This document shows positions 22,551-34,237 of a stretch of 64,000 nucleotides of DNA, one piece after another. The notes beneath the pieces are model-generated. The model was not told where the DNA came from and did not search any database. It saw nothing but the letters and a program-made list of their open reading frames with translations. This DNA is from Toxonevra muliebris. Taxonomy: Eukaryota > Arthropoda > Insecta > Diptera > Pallopteridae. The stretch covers positions 60,009,776 through 60,073,775 of the forward strand of contig OY829326.1 in NCBI GenBank assembly GCA_963691655.1. The letters are read 5' to 3'. A program made the position numbers and the translations under genes. Position 1 is the stretch's first letter. Each line of letters begins with the position of its first letter.

Positions 22551-22780
22551 CGAAATTTGTTATTGGGTGCAGTTCTGGTTGCGTATATTGGTTGTTGGTT
22601 AACCAGTTTTTTTATCCGAGGCTTGTGTTGTTCTATAAGCGGGTTGGTAAAAACTTTCAAGTAGATTGCTAATCTCGATTGAAAGGATTTTTTATCGACC
22701 TTTTCTGGTCTAGATCCGTTGTACTCTACTATAGCAAGGGCACCTCGTGCAGAATGTGACTCTTCACCACGCACAACGGT
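22551..22780 (-). CDS. candidate internal exon, product unknown
   Basis: On the reverse strand a pyrimidine-rich acceptor (CCTCTTCTTATTCAAG, ending at 22781) is followed by 230 bases open in one frame: TVVRGEESHSARGALAIVEY, SRPEKVDKKSFQSRLAIYL, TNPLIEQHKPRIKKLV and PIYATRTAPNNKF. The frame then meets a consensus donor GTAAGG at 22550. The composition is balanced and less AT-rich than the flanks, which favours real coding. No family is recognised. It could instead be a spliced transposon gene. The exon enters in phase 0 and leaves in phase 2. Confidence 0.35.
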
Positions 22781-23084
22781 CTTGAATAAGAAGAGGCTCT
22801 GGTTCACAAGACTCTATAATGTCACATCATTTATCTCTGAGTTCACACCCCCATCCTTGGTTATACAGTTATTTCGGATAATAATAATGGTCATTGATAA
22901 CCAAAACAGATTTGAATTGATTATAATATTAATAACCAAACTGATTTTAGGTTCGTCATTATTCTTTGTTGCTAATCGAAACAGATTTTAATTACTCATA
23001 TTTTAACCAAAATATATTGTGGTTGTTCACAATGGCTGAAAATTAGTTTTAGCCATTACTGTTAGAACCACTTCGATCCGCTAG

Positions 23085-23216
23085 CGACATGAAACCTAGA
23101 GAAGAAAGGTAAAACGGGAAACTCGTCAACTAGGTAAGAGTTGGAAAGGGCTAAAAGTAATTGCTAGGAACCGCATGCGATGGAACTTTGTCGTCGTTGA
23201 TAATATGCTCCGCTAG
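23085..23216 (+). pseudogene. LINE ORF2 extreme C-terminus (RTE/L1-like tail)
   Basis: The frame reads RETRQLGKSWKGLKVIARNR and MRWNFVVVDNML before a stop. This resembles the closing LG.SW.E....A.NR..W...V..LC block of RTE-like LINE endonuclease/RT proteins. Only about 40 codons are recognisable, with stops upstream. Call rests on this short motif alone. Confidence 0.45.
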
Positions 23217-23689
23217 TAAGAAAAATATTCAAATTTCTAGTTTCTTCATCATTTGACCCAGCAACTGTATTGCAAGATCGGCAACCTTTTAATGGTGGGG
23301 TCAGTTTTAAATTCAGCAAAATTTTTACGCAATCTTATGTAGTTATACACATTACAGAGCTTCCGTGAAGCTTGATATTCACACACACTGATTCTGCATT
23401 GCTTATGTTTTGTTGTGAGCTAAACGATACAATTACAATTACATCCTCATTCGACAGGGAAACTTGGGTTATAGTCGATTACTTTTCAGCATATGGAATC
23501 AAAATTTACGATACCTTTAAACAAAATTTCTGATGGAAGATCTGCAGAAATTCGATTTGTTATTCACTATAGAATATAGACATCACGTAAAAACGGTAAA
23601 ACAATTTTACAAATGTAGAAATGCATATAGAATAAATGCGCCAAATTCCAGAACGGAGATTGTACGATATCAATGTGATTCTGGTGAAG

Positions 23690-23955
23690 GCAAAAATTAA
23701 TGAAAATACAAAATTTATCAAAGAAATGATAGCTGATAAACTGATTAAATCCCGAATATTTGAAAATTCATAAAGAAATTCTCTCGATGGGTTCCACGAA
23801 ATTTAAATGATGGGCGAAAAGAAGCATGTATTTTTATTTGCTCAAGATTTCCTTAAAAATTGTCAAGAGTGGCTAGTACCTTTAATAATATCGTAACAGC
23901 AGGCAAACCTTGGTTTTATACGTACGAACGGGAAATTAAAGAGCAGTTCAAATGA
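23690..23955 (+). pseudogene. mariner-like transposase fragment, N-terminal to first Asp
   Basis: Successive frames read NENTKFIKEMIADKLIKSR, KIHKEILS, RWVPRNLNDGRKEACIFIC, DFLKNCQEW and FNNIVTAGKPWFYTYEREIK, then EQFK. This follows the mariner order: the second helix-turn-helix linker, WVPR.L, then the first catalytic block VTGDETW.Y.YEPE.K.QS. The catalytic GD is replaced by AG, and at least three frameshifts are needed. The C-terminal half is absent. Dead copy. Confidence 0.6.
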
Positions 23956-24030
23956 GGGAATGGTCAAACCGCGTTAGTCTACATAGTTCAGACAAAATAT
24001 CAAAGAAAAATTGTTTTTGTAGGAATATCT

Positions 24031-24330
24031 TTGATCGCCGTAACGTAGTGATTAGTGTACTGGACTGCTACGTACGATGCCCAGGTTCAATACTAGGTAT
24101 GTTCAAAAATTTAAACTATATAATACAAATTTATTTACTCAACCTCATCTCTTGGCTGGGAATGGTAAACAACTAAGAGTAAAAATTGTTTGTGAAAAGC
24201 TTTTCACCTCGCCATTCGGATTCGGCATAAAACTGTAGGTCCTTTCGAGTACAAATATAACTCGCACAACGTGAATGAATGCAAAAAACTTGACCTACGT
24301 TCTCAGTGGGCAGAGAAGCATTCCCTTTAG
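24031..24330 (+). mobile_element. tRNA-derived SINE, diverged copy
   Basis: A tRNA-like head (GTAACGTAGTGATTAGTGTA; B-box-like CCAGGTTCAATAC near 24082) is followed by the family body: CTTGGCTGGGAATGGTAAAC, AAAGCTTTTCACCTCGCC, ATTCGGATTCGGCATAAAAC and TGTAGGTCC. The body is shared with the copy at 39062-39318 and, more distantly, with the one at 20338. No clear target duplication was found; the 3' end is placed approximately. Confidence 0.8.
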
Positions 24331-25209
24331 AAATAAAGAATTAAAAATTGTTTCTTATTCTCAATTAATTTAAAAAATTATATAAGAAAATTAAAGGGAA
24401 AAGAAAATACATTAAAGGAAATAGCGCCCTGTGGCGAAGTTGATGCCTTCTGGTCTACTAACGGTTAACTGGAACTGATGATAACACAGTGCAGCAGACA
24501 TTTTCGGGCCTCAACGAAACCTATCTCATATTAAGTACGAGTTAGTGGTAGTAAAACCCGAGCTGGGTTTTGGTTCACCTCACCACAATTTCTTTATGAT
24601 CAATCCGTAGAAATAGAATACTTTTTAAAACCCGAAATATTGAAATATTAATTAAACTATGCGACAAATTGAGGATGTCCAAAACTGATCAGGATCAGAG
24701 TTTGCTTTATGAGCAAAATTCATACTAGAATTAGCCCTCTGTGGATTCAATTAATAGGGCTAAAAGGAAATTTTTCTGGAAAAGTCCAAAAAATCTCTAA
24801 GGGATGAATCTAATGGGTTAATATATTCCAAAAATATATCCTACATAAAATTTTTTATAAGGTGATGACCACATAAACGTTCTCAGATGCAAAAATAACC
24901 AAGATTTCTTATATTTTATGATGCCAACATGTTCAGAAATAGGTAAAGTTTAGGACCCAGTAAAAAAAATTTGACGTTAACCCAGTAATGCCTTATGGTA
25001 CCTTGTCGCTGAGCTGTTCCTGAGCCAGTTTCAAAAACAATTTTTTTCTCAAGTTACTTTCTTGAACTATCTACTTTGGTTCCCGCTCGTCTTTGATGGG
25101 TTAAGGCAGCAGTTAACCACAGTTCTCTAAAACACTTCCGCTATCTAACAAGGATACTCTGATACCGATCACTCTGGGCACCCTCAATTTTATTTTTATA
25201 AATACGAGC
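24331..25209. other. non-coding stretch
   Basis: No gene or family recognised. The sequence is less AT-rich than average in places, and includes a short hairpin AAAACCCGAGCTGGGTTTT near 24556. A decayed element is possible but cannot be identified by eye. Confidence 0.35.
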
Positions 25210-26402
25210 ATTTATACGAAAAATTGCCTAGTTTCTGATGAGGCCCTAGATAGGCTTATCCTGCTGGTGGCAAGAGCCTGTCAACGAAAAATTGGAGAGA
25301 CTCAGGAGAGCCTTGCTGCTAGTGTAACGTTTTGCCTCACGAGGCCAACATGTCGAGCCCCTAACAAGGCTAAGCATTAACCAGACTCTAGTAATTTCAT
25401 ATTTAGGTTTTAAAAATTTATTTCTGGATGGATTTTATATAAAAAAAATATCATCATTTATATTATATGATATGTGAGTTTCTGTAATTTTCCCTCTACT
25501 TCCAAATCACTGTGTTTTTATTCCAAATCGCCGTCATTCTTGTTTCTTTCTTTTTCTACCGAGTCTTTTCTAGCCTCTGCTTGGTTCTCGACTGCCTTTT
25601 ACTCAGAAATTTTGATATTAGGAATCACTTTAGATAACACAGTGTTACAAAATTTAGTGAAGTAGAATATTGTTGGTCTCTCAACGAGAAACTGATAGTG
25701 CTGAATTTTTTAAAAATAACGATTAATTACACATTTTTGAGTTGAATGGCAAAAAATTTTATTTTTGCAAAAATTTTGTTTTCATAAAAAGTTTAATAAC
25801 TTAGTCAATTACTTACCGATTTTCAAAAACAAACTTCCGTATTACTCGCTTATAAACATGTTTTTAAAATAAATCCATAAGTAGTATAGCTTCTTTATAA
25901 AATAGTATGTACAAGCACCGTCAAAGTTGGGAAAAAGCAAAAAAAATTAAAAAAAATTGTGTTTGCTGGACAAATACGTACAGATTTCTCAAGTTTTCTT
26001 TATTAAGAGATATATCATTCAAATAGTCTAAGTTTCTTTTTTCTAAAACCAGTAAGAATCTGTTGATAATCAACCAAATTACAGGCTTATAAGTGCCCAA
26101 AAGTACCGAAAACCGATTTTTTAACGGTAAATCAAGATTTTGGGGGTGTTTGGAAAATTTCAAGTACAGACTCTTGTTTTACTCGACAAGACCTACAAGA
26201 AAAATAGTATGACTTCCCAGGTATTTTTTACTGTCGCACCGTGTAATGCCTGGTTGAGGCGATTTTCCAACTAAAATCTCACTAAGCTTTCACCATCCTA
26301 GTTTTCCTCATGAGGAACTACCCGATAAGTTTATCCTTGACACCGACTAATCAGAAACTCCTCAAAACTAGACATAAACTATATTTTTCCAGGCGGGTAT
26401 GA
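25210..26402 (-). mobile_element. hAT element copy 3, two matching blocks on the reverse strand
   Basis: On the reverse strand 26402-26244 matches the 10102 element: ATCATACCCGCCTGGAAAA, then AGGAAAACTAGGATGGTGAA, TAGTTGGAAAATCGCC. Block 25390-25210 matches its later part: TTAATGCTTAGCC, CGACATGTTGGCCTC, GTTACACTAGCAGC, TTGACAGGCT. Order and orientation agree. The ~850 bases between the blocks are longer than the 217 in the 10102 copy, so something was inserted or the copies differ in length. The 1.18 kb nested element is absent. Ends not located. Confidence 0.7.
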
Positions 26403-27541
26403 TTTAATGATTTAATTTAAAAAATAGTAAGGAAGGGATTGAAACGTCACTTCCAAGAACGTATTACTCGTCACGCAATTCACATACTTGCAAAATTCTC
26501 ACTTTTACTTGACGATTTGAAAGTTCACAAGGCGACGTAGGATAGAGGTCATTATATAGAGTTAATGTGTTAACCCATTAATTACGAGAGCAAACCGATT
26601 AAAAACCAAACAATCTTCAATCACACGTCTTTATCGTCACAAATTCAAACACCAAATGTTATATTCGAATTTTTCTATTTTTTTTTTTTAAGTTTCTCTC
26701 TTCGCGTTAGAATAACTGTGATAGCGATTACGTGTTACGGTAACTTTCTTTATCTGCATTAAAATATATTTTTTTGTTGTGCGTATACGCATCATTAGGA
26801 CTTAAAGAGTTAAACCTGGATACTTAAGCTTCGAGAACCATGGTTCTGTGGAATCTTCCTCAAATCTCACACCACTTCCGCTTCTTCCATTTCAGTCATC
26901 GATGGAAAATTCACAAAATTATGTAAATCAATTTTATTACTTCCAACGCTAAACTTCGACATTTTTATATATTATTTATTTCATGTGGTGGTAATAAGCT
27001 TTATATAATCTGTGAAAAAATGCTTCAAATCGCTTTTGTAAATCCAGAGTTTTACGCGGATAAACAAACAAACAAACAAACTTTTCTTTTTTTTATAATA
27101 TTCATTTGGAGGTATGAGTGTAGCCATGTAAAGAAAACAAAACGAAAGTTCAATCAACTCGCAAAATTACAATATATTGACCAACAAATATCAATACGCA
27201 TAGGCGTACATAGAATTTTTTTTCTCAGAACCAAAGCTTTCTTTCAGTTGAATTTCATTATTTTTTCTTCCTTTAGTGTATTTTCTGTTACTTATAGTGA
27301 ATCCAGGTTCTTTTTTTTTTTGTTTGGAATGAACAATCTGCCCCATTTATTCACTTAAACGCAAGCACATGATAAAAATACGATTTGAATTAATTAAGGG
27401 ATTCAATGTAAATTGATTGAGAATGAGTTTTTCAATCATATGATAATCAAGTATACATACATATATATGTACAATGAAGTGTAATACATGCGTTGTTTAT
27501 ATCATGTGGTTGCTGTGTAAGTAGCTATTGGCAACAACAAC

Positions 27542-27572
<31 letters not shown>

Positions 27573-28330
27573 GACAACAACCATTCTACGATGAGTTAAC
27601 AACGAATTGAATTAATTCCAATCCTCTAAATAATCTACTACCAGTACACACACACACACATATACACACATACATATATATACGAAATGTTTATAAATAT
27701 ATGATAGAATCGAAGTGAGATAGAGAGAGCGAGATAAAGAATACTTTAACAAATTTTCTAACCTATCTGACCTTATATTAGTATATCTATGTATTTTTCG
27801 ATTTGTGTTGGGAACATGGCAGCTCCATGGCAGTTAAGGTTATTTATGTATGCATGCACCTGCTGGTTTATTGGTAATAATAATGTAGCAATAGTGGTTT
27901 ATATTTGTTTATATTAGCTTCACAAATTGAATTTTATTATTTCACTAAAGCGTAACGTGTTTTTCACTTTCACTGTGTATAAATATGCATTTAAAATTAA
28001 ATAATCACATTATAGTTAAGGGAAAATTATTTTACGTATCGTAAAGTTTACAAATTGATTTATAAAATTCACACCAAAACCATTGTTGAAATTCATTATT
28101 TTCAATGAGCGCATAACAATACAACAACACCAATAATACTCGAACTATGTCCACCCAGTAGAAAAATCGAAAAGTTTGATTTCAGACCTGAAATCAGAAA
28201 AAAATTAATACCTAAATTCTGTACGAGAATAAGACATGAAACAAAATGAAGGACTAAAATTGGAGAATACTTTAGAAATGTTTAACATAGATATGAATTA
28301 ATTACTCAATAGAAATAACGAATTAGAAAA
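26403..28330. other. non-coding stretch with microsatellites
   Basis: AT-rich DNA holding an AAC/AAT triplet run (27534-27570), CA/TA runs (27650-27682) and an AAAC run near 27065-27082. A 112-codon frame at 27020-27358 is phenylalanine-rich low complexity and is not called. No host gene recognised. Confidence 0.5.
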
Positions 28331-28332
28331 TA

Positions 28333-29559
28333 TTGGGAGTATAAATGTATAAATTCGTAATTGTGACTAACTTCATATCTATCATACGTGCCATTTTTTT
28401 ACATTGACAGCTATTCTATCTCGAAGAGCGCCAAAAATACTATAAGAATTGATTTGTCAAATAATTTTCATAATTTTACAAAAGTGTTTTACTATAGCTG
28501 AAAATGTTGAATTTCGTGCCAACAAAACAATATTTGCGGGAAGTTTTAATTTGCTTCTTCCATTTAAAGAAAAACGCAACTGAAGCACATCGTTTACTCA
28601 CTGAAGCTTATCCTGACTGTGATATAGACGTTAGAATGTGTCAAGTGTGGTATGCCCGTTTCAAAAGTGGTGATTTTGATGTTGAAGACAGGGAACGTTC
28701 AAGTGACCCGAAAAAGTTCGAAGATGAAGAATTAAAGGCATTACTCGAAGAAGATTCATGTCAAACGCAACAAGAACTTGCAGAATCTTTAGGAGTTGGT
28801 CAATCAACCATTTCTAAACGATTAAAAGCATTGGGAATGATTCAAAAGCAAGGAAATTGGGTGCTGTACGAATTGAAGCCGAGAGACGTCGAACGACGAT
28901 TTTTCACATGTGAACTGCTGATTGAACAACAGAAAAGAAAGAGTTTTCTGCATTGTATTGTGACTGGCGATGAAAACATCAACATCATCGGCAAAGCCGA
29001 ACATCCATGGATCCAAGCTCATGCTGTGTATTTGGTGGAATATGAAAGGTGTCGTGTATTTTGAGCTGTTGAAACCGAATGAAACGATCACTGGCGACCG
29101 CTACCGACTATAATTGATGCGTTTGAGCCGAGCATTAAAGGATAAGAGGCCAGAATATGAGAATAGACACGACGAAGTTATTCTTCAGCACGACAATGCT
29201 CGGCCGCATGTTGCAAGGCAAGTAAAAACATACTTGGAAACGCTGAAATGGGAAGTGCTACCCCACCCGCCGTATTCTCCAGACATTGCTCCTTCTGATT
29301 ACCACTTGTTCCGATCGATGACACATGGCCTGGCTGAACAGCACTTCCATTCTTTCGAAGAACTCAAAAAATGGTGAGATTCGTGGATAGCCTCAAAAGA
29401 TGAGGAGTTCTTCGACGCGGAATCCGTATGCTACCAGAAAGATGGGAAAAGGTTGTGGCTAACCTGGACAGTACTTTAAAGAATAAATTTATAATCACTT
29501 TTTCACAATAAATGCCCAAATTACGAAAAAAATACGAGTTTATACATTCATACTCCCAA
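28333..29559 (+). mobile_element. mariner element with both ends
   Basis: Terminal inverted repeats TTGGGAGTATAAATGTATAA (28333) and, inverted, TTGGGAGTATGAATGTATAA (ending 29559) agree at about 25 of 27 positions and are flanked by TA (28331-28332, 29560-29561). The element is 1227 bases, close to the ~1.3 kb usual for mariners. It contains one transposase gene in the same orientation, which is broken. Confidence 0.95.
28504..29495 (+). pseudogene. mariner (DD34D) transposase, disrupted
   Basis: The start MLNFVPTKQYLREVLICFFH is the canonical N-terminus of a mariner group. Helix-turn-helix regions follow (ELAESLGVGQSTISKRLKAL), then the linker WVLYELKPRDVERRFF and the first catalytic block VTGDE. 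There the frame is lost: about 60 bases (the usual KWI.Y.NPKRRKSW segment) are missing. The next frame reads [34 protein letters not shown], a TAA, LMRLSRALKDKRPEY, LQHDNARPHVA and HPPYSPDIAPSDYHLFRSM, giving D-34-D spacing. A TGA follows LKKW, and a further one-base loss precedes RRGIRMLPERWEKV. At least two frameshifts and two stops make it inactive. Confidence 0.93.
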
Positions 29560-29561
29560 TA

Positions 29562-32156
29562 CATAATTGCGTTCAGAATTCAATACTGAAATAGTAAAAT
29601 AGTTCAAGTCTCCTTTGCATCAGAAGTACAAAATAATATTTCCTATCCAAATCGAGCTATCTTGACCATCTTGTAATAGTGCAGAAACTATTAAATCCAC
29701 TCAAGTCAAATTATTTGTTTTCAATACGTGCGAGTTTATAAACATGACACCGAATATTTCAGAAATTGTTTGAATTTAATATCACTCCAATTTCTTTCTA
29801 TATCTTTTATTTATTTTTAACATTTCTGTACTTTTTCACTGAAAGATCACACAAACATTTATACTTCCTAACTTTTTCTATTAGTAATTGATTGAAATTA
29901 ATGTTTTCATAATTAAAACCGACTTTCAATTCAATTTTAAATTCTGGTATTGAATTTATTTTAAAACCAGCTATTGTTCGACCGATTATTCGGCTTCGGT
30001 TCTTCGGCTATGCGGCTTAAAATTGCACCTTCGGCTTCGGAAAAAGTGATTTACAACCGTACAAACAGTAATCAGTGATTTTTTTTTTTAACGAACAACC
30101 TGCTGGAGCTAATACAATTATTTTAAGTAATTAAATATTTTATATAAAAAAATTCAAATTTTTTTTATTTTTTTGCACTTTTATCTCAAATACAATAAAA
30201 ATATTTAATTTTCCTATTTTTCAAAAATTTTTTACTTTGACTGTCACTAACTTCTGTAATACACATCATAGCTCATAAATGATGCTTTTTTTTTAAAAGC
30301 TTGTGAAATTCCCCAAACAATATGATAAAATGTAGCAACAGAAAACTGTTATGATGGCAATTCCATCCCTTTTGGTGAAGGCCGTCTAGAGGCGGGCTTG
30401 GGAACTAGAGGATTAAGGTGCTCAAGATAAGCTAGTATCAGATCAAACTCAAATTTGGACCAGAAAACAAAAGAAACAATCCACTGATATTCGGAACTAT
30501 AGCACTTTTTGAGAAAAGGGGCTAAACACAAGATGTCCGACATAATTTTTTAGTTTTTTAAAAGAACCATGTTTAAAATTTCAACACAATCGGTTGATCC
30601 ATAGATGGCGGTCCCGTATAAGTAAAATTAAAATGTTCTCGCATTTTTCGTATCTTTGCTGCAGAACCCCCTTTGAAATATTTTTTAGGCCAGAAAACTT
30701 ATTTTTGGCATCGATTTCGATCTAAAATATATTTAAAGGGGGCTCCGAAGCAAAAGTTAGTAATAATTCTATATAACTAAAAATGGGGGAAGGGGGGCTA
30801 TGTTTTAAGAAAAATAAAGATGATATCAAACATCTTGTATCTACCCCCCCCCCCCGCCTCTCCGCCCTTTTCTAAAAAAAAAAAGACTATGAAGTTTACA
30901 AAAGTCCTCTGTCAGGGATCCTCCTGCAGTTATTTTGATGTAGATAAACCTATTTTTAACAAAAGTCATCCGCAATTTTGAAACCTCCATTTCTTTTTTT
31001 TTTTAAAAACTTGATTCTGGATCTGTGATCAGTGACCTTGAAAACCACCAAGTACAGAATATCATGTATTTTTATTAAGACCTTTACGTTTTGACCCTCG
31101 AGTGTGGAAGTCCGAAATTAATTTCCCCTTTTTGGTAAGAAAAGAGCATAGAATTGTTATAGTCGTAACTGGAGGAGCTGAAATAGTTTAGAAGAAATTA
31201 AGACCCACAAGCACCCTCTCTTCAAATCTATCAATTGTATTTTTTAGGAGTCAAAGATATGAATACCTCGAAACTCCTTGCGACGTATACACTAGGGTTT
31301 TAGGCGAACATCCACCCTACTTATTCTGCTGGGCAATAGAATTACATACATTCATATGTATAGATGAATTAGTATGCTTTCTATTAGTAATACTGATGGT
31401 AGAGAATACGAACCTATTGTTGATGGTGCACAACTTAATTACTGCTTATTGCAGCGAAGCGGTAAAAATGCTCTTTTAACAAAAAAGTAAAAATAAAAAT
31501 CGTATACCTACAACAATGCAAATAGAATTTAATGAAATTAGGATTCAGTAAAATTCTCTATGCAAACGAGTATTTTGCGAAATAAATGTAGTACCTACAT
31601 ATTTGTAGATGCAAAAATATCTGTGAATTTAAGTTAATTAATTTCAGCGTAAATTGAATTTTAATTTTGTTGCAAGTAGCCTCCTCTATAGTATTATATG
31701 CAGTTATTATGGCGTAAAATTGTGAGTAGTGAATGAAAATTGTACACAAATGGAAAATGTACACAAATCGCACAAGAGTGTGAAATTATTGAAAATTATT
31801 CCGTTTTTGAGAAACCATAAAATTTAGTACTAAAAATTAATTAATCTACATTTACAGTGAGAGAGAGACGAAATGAACGAGAGGAAAATGATAATTGTGG
31901 TGATTTCTGGTGATGTAATATTTATGGTATGCTATCTGTAATTCTCAAAAATATTTATGTACATATTAACTTTTCATCAATTAAAGTGGCAATCAAACCA
32001 AAAATTTATGGTTAGAAAAACATAAAATTTCACGTTGAGAAATTTGGTATTTCGTTATGATGATTTTTTCGAAGGAATATACCACAATTCGAATTAAGGT
32101 TGATTCACACATTCAGTTTAAACAGATTGAACGAGGCAGTGATACGTTTATATTTC
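29562..32156. other. mostly non-coding stretch with simple repeats
   Basis: It includes a TTCGGC-rich patch (29988-30042), a C run at 30845-30857 and one member of a dispersed repeat (30590-30800, listed separately). Short frames on both strands have no recognisable motifs. No gene called. Confidence 0.45.
30590..30800 (+). repeat. dispersed repeat related to the 35-kb inverted array
   Basis: The words GATCCATAGATGGC, TTTAGGCCAGAAAACT, ATCTAAAATATATTTAAA and GGGGGCTCCGAAGCAAAAGT are shared with units at 35.05-35.85 kb, in both orientations there. Nothing coding. It is probably a fragment of the same unidentified element. Confidence 0.65.
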
Positions 32157-32230
32157 GTCGCCTGAGAATTGATTTGGCGTATAGGCATAGGAATATTTAT
32201 ACACATACGCCAAATCAATTCTCAGGCGAC
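32157..32230 (-). mobile_element. 74-bp snap-back palindromic element, copy 2
   Basis: Same 26-base arms as the copy at 18741-18814, with a 22-base loop AGGCATAGGAATATTTATAC(AC) that matches the other loop only when reverse-complemented. This copy is therefore in the opposite orientation. The palindrome extends one more pair on each side (TC...GA). Flanking DNA is unrelated to that of copy 1. Confidence 0.9.
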
Positions 32231-32469
32231 GATTTGTCAAAACATATTTCTCCTGTATTCTTAAGAACGCGAACGAATTATTAAAAAACAACACGAAGAT
32301 GTTGGCTAAGTTTCAAACTTAGTAAAGACAAGCTCTATTCATACCCGAACGCCGTTTGAGTCGTTTCAATCGTATTGGTTACAGCTTAAGCCGTTTGGAT
32401 GCTTCAGCAAGGCTATAATAAGAAGACAAAATATCGTCGGCAGCAAATGTTTGGGAGCCCTCCACAACT

Positions 32470-33125
32470 TCGATTTCCAAAATCCCTACGGGACATAATC
32501 CAGACACTTCCTTAAAATCGAGACAATACAAAATCCAGACAAGACAAAATATAGACAAGACAAAATCTAGAGAAGACGAAATTTAGAGAAGACAAAATCT
32601 AGACAAAGCTAAATCCAGACAAGATATAATCCAGACAAAAAATTTCATTCTTAATTTATTATTTCCTTCAACTCACTGAAAAGTAAACTGTAAATAATTT
32701 GTAATAATTAACGCAATGTTTTTTGTTTAATTTTTTTTTGGTTCTAATATTTTTTCTGGCTTATCTTTTGAAAAAAACAATTTTAAAATTCCTCATACAA
32801 TACTTTTAATTTACTTCCAGTATGGTCCCAATGAAGAGTTTTAATTGGAAACAAAAAAACTGAAAGCTTCTTCTATCGTACCAGCTGCAGACATCCCCGA
32901 ATACGATGAATCCATTAAGACTGGAAAAGTTGGACCCGTAAAAAATAATAGATAATATTTGTAAATGAATTACAAATTTCATGCTCTAAATTTCATTATT
33001 GTGGGGCAAAGACTAAATCCCGACAAAAAATAATAATTTAAAAAAAATCGTAGAGATTATTTGTCTGTATTCTGTCTTTCTAGATTTTGTCTTTCGGGAT
33101 AGTGTCTTTCGAGATTTTGTCATAT
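32470..33125. mobile_element. foldback-type element with inverted minisatellite arms
   Basis: The left part (about 32490-32635) is built of an imperfect 16-18 bp unit, AAAATCTAGACAAGAC. The right part (about 33065-33122) carries the same unit inverted (TCTTTCTAGATTTTGTC). The ends also mirror each other: GGGACATAATCC on the left, and GGGATAGTGTC with GATTTTGTCATATACCC on the right. The 430-base centre is non-coding. Repeat-bearing inverted arms are the organisation of foldback transposons; the family is not identified and the ends are approximate. Confidence 0.6.
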
Positions 33126-34237
33126 ACCCAAAAAAAAAAAAAAACAGTAAAAATGGAGTCGCATACCAAGATATAAATATTTAGATGGAAGTCAACGACA
33201 GTGTAAATTGCCGGTATGTTTTGTCAATTCGTCCACTTCATTAACATTTGTTTAGGCTATTAGTGTGAAAAAATTGATTAATTTCATTGTTATAATATTG
33301 AGGCCAGTAATATTCTCGACAGCGAATGGTAACGCAGAACACGGAGAGCGATCTTGCCCTTGACTCGCAGCCCTCTCTATTATTATCAAGATGACTGAGG
33401 ACTTCGTGAAATCGGTCAAAAGAATATATGCCAATTTCAACAAAGATGACAGGAAAGCTTTTTTGTTATATATCAACCATCAGCAACCACCAGGCTTCAT
33501 CGAATAGAATCCTGTAAGTCCTTCCACTATAGCAGAAACTTAAAATTGGTAAATGAGCCCAAAACATTCTGAACTATCAACCCAGGAAAACAAACGACTT
33601 GGTTGATTGACAAACACGGATGCCGAAAGTGGTCTGAGCATTTAAAGAGAAGAAACTTTTGAAGAAACTATGGTCACTTTCTAATCCTACCAGGATTAAG
33701 CAAAAACCTCACATCTAACACTTTCAACGAAAATCTCACAAAATGAGCCAATACGTTTTGCATACAATTCATTGAACACCCTACAAAAGCACTTAAGTCA
33801 GGAGAAGAGCATATAAATTTTACGTTGACGCCCGGAAAATTAACTTCCCTCCTTCATAACTGGAAGATCTTTGGACTAGATGATATATGTTTAAAAAAAT
33901 ATAAAAAATCTAGAATATGTGTGTGAAGAACTTGACACATGCTTTTAATGCGACCCACACTTCGTAACCATACCCAAGCAATCGGCGATGTCATTGTGCA
34001 TCCTCTGGAAGGAAGAGCTTAGAAAGATACTGAATAATGGGATTATTGAATAAAAACACATCCCAGACGTGTATCATTCTAAGATCGTGAATCTTATTGA
34101 AAAAAGAAAAAGTAGTCGGAAGTCGAGTATTTTGCTGCATTGCCAATCACTGTTGGCAGTTTCGAATACAAAGAAGGACTATGCAGGCTGCCGTCCTCAA
34201 AAATTGTAACATGGGAGTGTTGCCTAACTCGGGCCTT
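33126..34237. other. unassigned, less AT-rich stretch
   Basis: From about 33300 to 34200 composition is closer to coding (for example MTEDFVKSVKRIYANFNKDD at 33392, then LLYINHQQPPGFIE and a stop). All frames are interrupted and no family motif is convincing. It may be a strongly decayed retrotransposon ORF, but this cannot be supported by eye. Confidence 0.3.

Noticed and set aside
24990..25140. Possible coding segment near GAGCTGTTCCTGAGCC
   Set aside because: All frames interrupted and no motif recognised.
33300..34200. Possible LINE or retroelement ORF in a less AT-rich stretch
   Set aside because: Stops in every frame and no RT, endonuclease or RNase H motif could be aligned by eye.
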